DNA of 64,000 nucleotides, taken from contig JADIIX010000040.1 of the NCBI GenBank assembly GCA_027604505.1, positions 1 to 64,000 on the forward strand, in the 5' to 3' direction. The notes below the pieces were generated by a model. The model did not search any database, had not been told where the DNA came from, and saw nothing but the letters and a program-made list of their open reading frames with translations. Shown here in pieces: positions 25,235 through 34,500 of this stretch. The number at the start of each line of letters is the position of its first letter. Within the stretch, counting starts at the first letter, position 1. This DNA is from Gonapodya sp. JEL0774 (Eukaryota; Monoblepharomycota; Monoblepharidomycetes; Monoblepharidales; Gonapodyaceae). The position numbers were made by a program, and so were the translations under genes.

Positions 25235-25571
25235 CGTGAGGGGCAACGGCTGGTGTCAGAAGTGCACCCACTTCACCTTGGGGCTGGCTGTCTGGTACGG
25301 GTCCCTCTTTACCGCAAAGATCCACAGTGACACCGCATTTTTCTTCCCACTCCACCTTCCTTCTTTCGTATTATCCTCCTATTTGTTTTCTACTGCGTTA
25401 GAAATATACCTCCTTATAGTACAAGGCCAATTCAAACTGCGTCACGAAATTTGCAAAAAGTGTGGCTCCTATTACACTGGCCGCATACGTACGCACAGAG
25501 TCATCCACTGATGATTGTATATGTGCGCTAATATTCACTCATTTCAACACAAATTGGACCTCAATGCTCTC
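25235..25571. promoter_or_regulatory. Spacer between eIF3c 3' end and PBP1 5' end
   Basis: 337 bp between two minus-strand genes, holding the PBP1 promoter and 5' leader and the eIF3c 3' UTR. A forward open frame of 91 codons here has no domain and no splice partner, so I do not call it. Confidence 0.45.
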
Positions 25572-28500
25572 CTACGTCTGCTGCCAATTCCGGCGCGGAA
25601 CACCTCCCTGATTGCCACCACCACCCCGTCCACCCCCTCGCCCACCCCTGCCACCGCCGCGACCACCGTCTCGCCTTTGCTGACCGTCACTAACAAAGGA
25701 ATCGAAGCTTCCAATATTAAAAAACTAAGGAGTGCGAACAGGCCCATTCAACTCACCGCTGTTGGAACCTTTGTGCATCTTGTCCACCCTGCTGTTGGTT
25801 ACGCGCACCAGCATTTGGGCCAGCAGATCTTCCCTCGAAAGACTTTTCGTTGGAGTCCACCATTTGATTGAGCTATGAAACGACAAAGGTATGGTCGTAA
25901 AATGTAAAAAATGCCATCTGTCCCCCTCGTATTTACGCGTTCCCACCTTATCAGCGTATTGCAGCGCAAGGTATTGCAGCCTCGTCACACGTTGCCCAAC
26001 CCTCAAAACCACGATACCCTCTTTCTCGTCCACACTACCATCAATCTCTTCGTTCACGATCATCCTCGCGACAATCCTATCCACCTCTTTAGGCTCGATG
26101 CCAAAGTTCCCCGCCAGCAATTTGAGGCTGATGGAATTATGATATACGCTGCAGGAGAAGAGGAAGGTCCGCAAGGCTTCCTCTTGTATCTTCTTCGCCA
26201 ACATATCTTTGATTGAGGCAGTATTCGGAACAATGTCCCAGATCTTGATGGAGTGAATGAGCTCCGTAGATTTCTGCCAGTCTCCAAGAGACAGCGCTCG
26301 AGCGGATGCCATGATGTGATCACGAATAGTTTCAGGGGGGCCTGCGACAGAACACATGGGTTAACAATGCGAGCTGGAACCACCTACTCCGATACCTAAA
26401 ACTGACCTGTGAACACCTGCCTCTCATTGTACGTCAGCATCCTCCTGAAAACCTTGGAGATGACCTTACGACCGGAATCATGCCTGTTCGCTGCCATATA
26501 CGGCACCTCGAGCAGCATCGATGTTGTGAGATAGACACACTCGAGCAATTCTAAATTGATATGCATGTGGAAAGGCATCTGCCTCGCTTTCTCGAGCCTC
26601 TCCTGCTCTGGCGTTTTCTCCTCCCGCGGTCCCTTGCTGAGGAAACCCTGTGCCAAAAGTTCTCGTGGTCTTCCGGATTGCATGAACTCTTGCAGTGCTT
26701 GATTTGAATCCCTTATCATACCAAGCCGGAACGCGCACAAACCAATCTGAGCCAGAGTGCGGTTGAACAAAATTTGAGTGGAAACATCAGCAGACATGAT
26801 TGTCTCTTGGAGGTGCGACATCAGAAGTAGGTCGCGAGCTTCAAAGAATCGGTCGTGAAGGGCGTGGTGATAGACGTGAGTGAGAAGAGCGCGGGCGCGG
26901 AGACGGTCGTTGGGTTGATTGTACTGGCGGACTGCAAGTGAGTGAACAAGATCGCCGGCGTCGGCAGCAGGCAGGTCTGCAAGGGATCCGTGGCGCTTGC
27001 GGATAAGCTCCTCCGTTGTTTTAATGACCGCGTCAGGCTAAAGAGGCGTGTGCGACCGTCATTGGGATTACTATCACAAGTTTTCCCCACGACGCTCTTG
27101 TCCCTCGCTCACCTTGTAGTAGAGATGTTCCAAACGCCTCCCGACTGTTTGTGCAGTTTGCTCGCTCATATCATTGCGCTCAAAGTACCGTTGGCCGCAA
27201 ACAATAATACCGTACAGAACTACCTCATCTCTCAGTCGCTCGATGTACTCCATAGTGTGGGGGTCGATGTTCTGCAACGACCGAGTGAACTCATCGTCCA
27301 GGCGATCCACAAACGAAACGAGAGAGCCCCGAATGATGGTGCGCTCGCCAGCACGGGACTTGCTTTCGTTTTCCAGCTCATCCTCCTCATCTGTGGGAAT
27401 AGTTTCGCGGACCTCGATGTGCGGGTTCTTCCATAAAAGTGTGAATAATGTGTCCAGGTCCTTTGCCGCACTAGGATTGTGGCGAACATCAATAAGATTG
27501 TTCAGAGAAAATGCGCTTCGTCACATACTGACCTTGTCCAATTCTCCACACTTAAATGCGCTACTGTACTCATATTGTAGTCGAATTGGGCTGGGATCAA
27601 AGCCAGAAGCACTTTGATTTTCTGGTGTGGGGATACCGCAACCTCTAACATTTGCTGGAATGTTCTGACTTGCTCCGATTTGTTTGTGGCCTGTAAGAGC
27701 ATTGTCATAAGATCTCTCCAGTACGTCAACGAAGACCTGCAGAACTCTTGCGAACCTTCTTCCCTCGCAACTCCAACGACTCCTTCAATTTTTTGAACAA
27801 GTTGTCGACCGTCAAGAGCTCGGAGCCTGCTTCGTTCCTCGCCACTTCCTCTTTCACTCTCACACCCTTTGCAGGCACCGATGTGAATCCGTCGCCGTCA
27901 CTTGGGCCAACAGGCGCAGAGGCTGCCTCATCCTCAGACTCGTCACCCCAAGTTTTTTCCTTTTTATCAACCAATGACTTTACCTTCGGCTCAACTTTCG
28001 GTGTCAGCGCCAGGATGGCTGCATCGTAAGCAACGGGATCCTGTCACACGTAGCAGCAAAATCACTCCACTATAAGTTCAAAGTCACATAATAAGGATAG
28101 ACTTAAAACGATGCTCACCGCTTTGAATAACTCTACGAATCCCTGAACGTCCTTGTTCCACTTGCGAACTTTTTGCTTCATGGCCATGAGCGCCTTTGCA
28201 TTGCTCTGGTTCATCTTTTTGCGGTCCGTCTTCTCGAGCGTGTCCTTTACGTGATCTTCCAGCTCGGAGATAGCGCGCATATAGAAACGCGGCGGGGGGT
28301 GATTGGGTGTGGGCTGGAGGAGGTTGGAGTTTTTCGTGGCAGCTTTGGTGAGCTTGTCGAACTCTGGTGAAGAACGCGGACTTCAAGACAAATGTGCAAA
28401 AGACAGTGCTCTTACTCAGGAACACATACCGTTCTGTATGGAAACCCAGTCGTTAATCTTCCGTCCGTTGTCTAGGGAGTGAATGATTGTTTCCAGCTCC

Positions 28501-29918
28501 TGGAAACGCTTGTCACGATGACTAACAACAACCCGGCGTCCCTCATCTTCCTCGTCGTCAGACTAACAGCCACCAACGCAAAGACGATATTGAACGTATG
28601 TCCCAGAACCAACCACAAGTCCGCGGGCACTCACGGAATCTGCACCACCCGCACCTTTCTTCCACCTCGATGACGCTCCCTTCTTCATCTCCCCATCTGA
28701 GTCTTGCCCACCAGCGCGCTTATCCCCGTCCTCGTCTTCATCCGAATCTTCCTCGGTCTCACTCTCTGACTCGCTCTCCGATTCCGACTCCGAATCTCGG
28801 CCTGCAGGCTTTTTGAGCCACTTGGACGCTGCTGCCGGCTTCTTGGGGGCGGGTTTCGGATCGTCCGACTCGTCACTGCTTTCGTCGGAGGCCTCGTCGT
28901 CGTCACTGCTTTCCGAGTCAGCACCAGCAGATTTTTTGAGCCATTTAGAGGGTACTGCGACCGGTTTATTGGGTGGAGTAGGCTTCTTGACCGCCGCTCC
29001 CTTGTTTACCACCGGATTCTCCTCTTCGCTTTCGCTTTCTGACTCTGTCTCCTCGCTACTGCTAGACTTCCCTCCAGCAGACTTCTTGAGCCACTTGCTT
29101 CGGCCGGCGCTGGGTTTCGCTGTTGAAGGTTCTGGCTTCTTCCCTCCAGAGAGGGCTGGTACGGATTGTTTGCCTGCAGGCTTGGCGGCAGTTGTGCCCT
29201 TCTTGCCAGGGAGAGGTTTGGCGTCCTCCTCAGACGACTCATCGTCATCCGATGATTCGACCTTCTTGGTCCACTTCGAATGAACTGCGGCTGGTTTCAC
29301 TGGAGCGGCGGCTGGTTTAGCGGGTATGGGCTTTGCCGCCGCGGGTTTGCTAGGTTGCGCGGCAGGCTTTTTCGTGAGTTTTACGTCCTCCTCTGATGAT
29401 TCCTCTTCTGAAGACTCCGATTCCACCTTCTTGGCAAACTTTGCAGGAACAACAGCAGGCTTTGCCGGAGTAGCAGCAGGTTTTGCACTAGTAGTCAGTT
29501 TTGAGGGTGCTGCTGATTTTCCAGCAGCTGCAACAGCAGGCTTCTTGGCTTGTGGTGTGGCTCTAGCGGACGGGGTGTCCGAATCCTCATCCTCATCCGA
29601 TTCATCGTCCTCTTCGGACTCCTCCTGCTGCTTCTTTGAAGGCATTGGAGCAGGCTTTTTCGCAGCTGCGGCGGGAGTCGCCACAGGTTTCTTAGCCTGG
29701 AGGAAAGTCTTCTTGGGCGCTTCCTCTTCACTACTCTCCTCACTTTCCTCGCTTTCGTCTGAGTCCGAATCCACCTCCACTGGTTTCTTTTGAGGAGGGG
29801 CTGGTTGTTTCTTGGCGGCGGGGGTGGATGCTTTCACTGCAGGCTTCTTGGGTTGTTCATCCTCAGACGACTCGGACGACTCCTCAGCCTTCGCGACGCG
29901 TGCGGGGCGAGGTGGCAT
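25572..29918 (-). CDS. NIP1: Translation initiation factor eIF3 subunit c (Nip1)
   Basis: Scaffold subunit of eIF3, which joins the 40S subunit and recruits eIF1/eIF5. The conserved core starts in the second exon ([36 protein letters not shown]), then [40 protein letters not shown], the central helical region ([39 protein letters not shown]) and the PCI domain ([20 protein letters not shown], ending near ALQYADK). The C-terminus is an RGG/GGGR tail ending RRNWQQT. The first exon (28640-29918) is unusual: about 425 residues of Lys/Ala/Pro blocks alternating with Ser/Asp/Glu blocks, where the family normally has a short acidic N-terminus. Total is roughly 1,250 residues, against about 850-930 normally. 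Confidence 0.9.
28640..29450 (-). repeat. Degenerate repeats in the eIF3c N-terminus (W/F-L-K-K plus acidic Ser tract)
   Basis: At least six repeats, each with a short motif followed by a Ser/Glu/Asp run, separated by Lys/Pro/Ala linkers. The motifs are [79 protein letters not shown] and [12 protein letters not shown]. The last copy runs across the intron into the acidic segment that normally starts the conserved core, so the array looks like local expansion of a motif present once or twice in other eIF3c proteins. Confidence 0.75.
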
Positions 29919-30307
29919 TATAAGCTTGGAAACCCGATGTACGGAATGAATATGATGTGTAATTCGACTGTCCAGATGTTGTCAACGAACTGAATGGAGA
30001 CCAGAGAGCGGGCGAGTAGCAGTTCCGATTCAGCACGCGGTTCGAGCCTCGGTTTGGCCCGCAGTCAACAATAAAACAGAGGCTTCTCACTTAGATTGTC
30101 GTCAAACTTGATGGATCCCGATGCCCTTGTTCGACACTCTGGCTGATCTGTGTGTATTTGGGTCTGTGCAGAATAAAATGAAGTGCGCAAACACCACCTA
30201 AGAGCGACTAAAGTCATACCAACAATCTTGTGCGAACCCTTTTTCGGAAATTTTGCTCAGTCCTTTCTCGCTGAATTATAATACTGAGTCGCTCCCAAGC
30301 CTCTCAC
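29919..30307. promoter_or_regulatory. Region between eIF3c start and transposase start; left flank of the mobile block
   Basis: 389 bp without a coding frame. The part next to 29918 should be the eIF3c leader and promoter; the part next to 30308 should include the left end of the transposon. I could not define a terminal inverted repeat or a target duplication by eye. A T-rich motif TTTTGCTCAGTC lies at 30251-30262 and resembles motifs at the right side of the block. An AT-rich TTATAATACTGAG lies 30-40 bp before the transposase ATG and could act as its core promoter. Confidence 0.4.
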
Positions 30308-31411
30308 ATGAGACAAAACGAAATGCAAAAGACCGCTAAAGCGTGCGCTCACCTACAAACTGTCGTTGGAGTTACTCCGTATGAGCTTGCTGCAGCATAC
30401 GACGTACATCTCAGCACCATCTATAGTTGGTTGGAGAGGGCGCGTGGTAGCCCTGCACCCACATACGGTCCTCCGAATCGAAGTGGTCGAAGGACCAAAT
30501 GCAATCCAGAAATAGAGGCCTTTGTATGTGACTGGATGGTTGCCGATGCAGCCCGAACGCAACGGGAAGCCGCCACGATGGTGCTCGAGCGGTTTCATGT
30601 CTCGGTATCACAGCAAACCATTTCAAACATCCTGAAAAGAAACTCGGTGACAAGGAAAAAACTATCCACCGTGTACTCAGAGCAAGCTGGCCGCGAAGAG
30701 GAAGTGCTTACCTACAAACGTGAAATGTCAGCTGTCCACCACGAAATGTGGATGGCTATGGATGAAAGTGGTTTCAAACTTAATGAGGTCCCCCACTACG
30801 GCTACTCGAAGCGGGGAACACGTGCCACTGAAAGAAAACCAAACTGTTTCTCCGCAAATTACAGTCTTCTCTTGACATTGCGGTGGACACGTAATTATTA
30901 CGCCCCAGTGGCAATGGAAACCACAGATAAGGCGTTAGCGCGCGCCGCTAGACACTTATTGGATCCACTACCGGAATCACCAGTTGTTTGTTGGTCACTT
31001 GTTAAAGGTTCGGTAAATGCGGTTGTGTTTCAAGAATACTTGGCAAAGGGTATTGGACGCAGTGTAGGCGTTCAGCCTGCACTTGCTCTTGACAACGCAA
31101 GGATACATCGAGCAACAAAAGCCTGCCTCGAAAATGGAATACCAACAATCTCGGAAACGGCTGCAGCAATAAACCTAAATCTGAAATATTTGCCTCCTTA
31201 TTGTCCATTTCTTAATCCAGTGGAACACGCATTTAAGCTTATTAAAAACGATTTTGTTCGCCGGGCTCGTCCGCGTACAGAAGCACAACTGCGGGCAGCA
31301 ATTTCAAAAGGCATACAATCGCTGACATCTACCAAGGTCAATAGACTTTTTGAGCACTGTTTCTTACGTTCAAAAATGCCAGTGATTACGTCGGGCAACA
31401 ACAATTCATAA
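30308..31411 (+). CDS. IS630/Tc1-mariner superfamily DDE transposase
   Basis: Intronless 367-residue cut-and-paste transposase. An N-terminal helix-turn-helix reads TPYELAAAYDVHLSTIYSWL, followed by GPPNRSGRRTK and a second HTH region (TQREAATMVLERFHVSVSQQ, ISNILKRNSV). Catalytic residues are D152 (MAMDESGF), D262 (LALDNARIHRA) and E306 (LPPYCPFLNPVEHAF). Motif wording matches the DDE endonuclease domain of IS630-like and Tc1-like elements. The spacing between the second Asp and the Glu is 43 residues by my count, longer than the classic 34, because of an extra stretch after ENGIP. The frame is complete with no stop or frameshift, so the protein may be active. It lies 117 bp upstream of the Fanzor start codon on the same strand. 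Confidence 0.88.
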   Translation: MRQNEMQKTAKACAHLQTVVGVTPYELAAAYDVHLSTIYSWLERARGSPAPTYGPPNRSGRRTKCNPEIEAFVCDWMVADAARTQREAATMVLERFHVSVSQQTISNILKRNSVTRKKLSTVYSEQAGREEEVLTYKREMSAVHHEMWMAMDESGFKLNEVPHYGYSKRGTRATERKPNCFSANYSLLLTLRWTRNYYAPVAMETTDKALARAARHLLDPLPESPVVCWSLVKGSVNAVVFQEYLAKGIGRSVGVQPALALDNARIHRATKACLENGIPTISETAAAINLNLKYLPPYCPFLNPVEHAFKLIKNDFVRRARPRTEAQLRAAISKGIQSLTSTKVNRLFEHCFLRSKMPVITSGNNNS

Positions 31412-31528
31412 TTGAGCAGACTGTGATCTTGAAAACTGATTGCTTTTGCGAAGGTGTCTGCGCCACACTTTTGGACATCAAAGAGCCCTCTTCTGGCCAT
31501 TGTTTTCGAACATCCCTCTTCTTTTCCA

Positions 31529-34500
31529 ATGGGGTGGCCCCGTCTGGTGGTAGACCTCCACCAGAAGGGCGCCCTGGCCCTCTTTTCGACGCTGGACCAA
31601 ACTGCATTCGCGGACCTTGTCCATGACGCAGCTCTACAGCGCGGACTTCCTCCCCAGACTCAAGCCGTTGGCTACGTCGATGCCTCCCCCCTTATCTACC
31701 GCCTTGCAGCGACTGCAATGGTAGCAGGAACACTGGAGGTTTGGACGGGACTGTTTCACCTTGGCGAGAACTTCACTGTGGAGGTCAAGGACCACATAGT
31801 TGATCGTTGGGCAAACCATTACGCTAGCAAACTCTATGACACCATCAACGCGACAGTGCCAATCGATTCTCCACTAATTAACGAGCTCCATGTCTTTGTG
31901 GAACGTCGTGAAGCACGGGGGTTCCACAACAGCAGTGACGTCTCTCAGTCTGGTCGCACTGCATTCCAAAGAGCGAGATCCATAACCAAGAGTGCCTCGA
32001 CTTGGTTGTCTCACATGTTCAAGACACTTTACCATGTACCTCTGTACCGACCCAATGCTGACACTTTGTGTTGTAAGTCATAACCCTTTCCCAAAATCGG
32101 AGTACAATCAAACTCACATGGAGCCAACAACAGGTGACCCACCACCTACTTTGAAGACGACGGTGTCTCATCTTGCCAGGGCCGGCTCTCGGCTTCCGGA
32201 CTGGTTTCTCATACCCGTTGTTCAACGTCTCGCAGTCTTGTCGGGAAAGATTCGGATTCGTATGGTCGAAGGAATTGCCGACGAAGCCGCTGCGGCACAA
32301 GGTACTGCCTGACCTTTTCTTGTTGACCTGACTCGGTGATGTGAACCGCTGTGTATTCCAACAGCTGTGCTGGACATACGACCGGTGGTCAAGTTTGCAC
32401 TATCCTCTGACACAGACTGGCTGGCAGCCGGAGTCGACGGGCGGTTTGATCTGTTTTTTTCACCAACAAGTCCGAGGAATGAGCGTTATCCTGGTCTGGA
32501 TGGCAGACCGTACTGGGTTCGACCTGCCGCGGTGGTGCAGACGCTATTTCCAAACGGGAATCCAAGGGCGTTTGTATTCTGTGGACACTATGCCGGAACA
32601 GATACAAGCCCAAGAAACAAGACGGTGAGATGAGAGCGTCAGTCAGCGGTTCGAAAAAGGACCACTAATCGTCGTTTCTGTGTTGCGTCTTTGTAGAGTC
32701 GAAGAGTCCTTTTCTCGTTTTTCGAACATCTTGCACGGTCCGAAGTACCAACAACTCTTGACGAGTTTCACTCTTATTTGGTTGCCCGTCCCACGTTTGG
32801 CTAGCAGGAGACACGATCTTACCTGCATGCAGACACCGTTGACATAATGGCCGCAAACCGAGAAGAACTCCGACACGTCATTACCCGAATGATCCCCACA
32901 TTAGACGATTTACAAAGTGGTCGCGTCTCCTACCCCTCTTACGCTGACACCATGCAAATGGAAGAGTGGAGATCTGCGAGTAGGTGCAACGAACCATCGC
33001 GGCTGGAGCAGCATATTGCTCAGACCAGACAGGGGTCAACCGGTAGTGACGACATTGTGTCCTGCCGTCCTGGGGTTCTGGCGCTTTGTATCCAATTTTG
33101 CGAGGTACTGTCGTGGCAGATTAAGAATTCAACTGTCACGTTATTCTCACCCATTTGCAACCGCCACCAGAAATCAGGAAGGGACGTGCCCTCATACCTG
33201 AAAGCGCATCTTGGTTCTCGTAACACCCGGTCACCAAGCAATCATCGTACACTCACAAAGAGACAGGTCCTTGACGCTGCTCGTTGTGTGAGAGAGAAGG
33301 TTGCGAGAAGGCGTGCATTGAAACGACTCTCATATCGCACAGAACTTGGAATGCAATGGACATTCGTGAACTTTTGCCGACAGGCGCCTCAGAATGTTTC
33401 CGCAGCAGTCAGCGGGCACATTGCCTCTGCTGATCTCTTGTCTCTTCGCAACGACACACACTTCGGCATGTTTCTGCAGTATTCCATGGACGGAATGACA
33501 CTTGACCATTTTGCAAGCATGTGCAAGGCCGTCCAGATTGCCATTGTGCAGATGTATGCGTATTGGAAGCAACCTCGGGTCACCGCCAACAGTCGAACTT
33601 GGACAGATTGCGTAGCAGACTTGAATAAGTTCTCAGCGATTGCTCCTGCGAGTGATGGCGAAGATGTCGAGATAACATACCCTGAGGCCCAAAATACATT
33701 TGCTGGTGAGTTACTTCAATCGGTTTGACAACCCTCACATCCAATATTCGGTGCTGATACTTGTTTTACATGGTCTACCTGTCTGTTGGCTTTTTCCCAC
33801 CAAGACGTTTCCACGTCGAACACAAAGCGGAAGACTACTCACATCGCCGAAGGAGACCACGAACAAGTGGACAAGAAGCGGAAGCGAAACGCAACTAAGC
33901 TTACAGAAGACGAGATCAAACGCCTGTACATGCTAGTGACAATCCCGATGACTACCTTGGACGAGCTTCTCTGTCTCCCAGACACTCTCCGGCGACTCAT
34001 TGTGGATGGGCTTATCCCGGTCCATCGTAGGCTTGTCAACGCCGCCCGTATTGGATGCACATCCACCCTACTCGTGGATTTGAGCATTGGCAGAGGCTCT
34101 TTTATCACTGGCAGTGATCTTCAAAAGTTATTTGTTGACATGTACAGTGAAACAGCAAAGGAGGAGATGTTGACGAGCATGGCAATTGACAAGCCAATAC
34201 AGCAGTTTGGCAAACATTTCGCAGGCGCTGTCATCGGCGCATGCAAACGTGCACTTCCACGATTGAGCAAGGTATGTATTCTGTTATTTTGGTGAAACCT
34301 TTTCTCCGCGCCTGTTTATGTTGTTTCTGGATTTCAGCTGTGGTTACGTGCTGAAATCCAGAAACAAGTGGCTGGGACATCTGTTAGGACCGATATCGTC
34401 AGAGGGCTCATAGTGCTTCTCAACCGTGTCATTGCCGGTTTTCCTGGAGACTGGAGGAGTGCCCTACAAGGGCAACTGAATGACGCTGATGATCGATTGG

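Noticed and set aside
28813-29793. Long plus-strand open frames across the eIF3c first exon
   Set aside because: They are the antisense of repetitive Lys/Ala/Ser/Glu codons; the minus-strand frame joins the conserved eIF3c core.
30010-30060. A GGTTCGAGCC block resembling a tRNA T-loop
   Set aside because: The flanking bases do not form a T-stem or acceptor stem, and no A box lies at the right distance.
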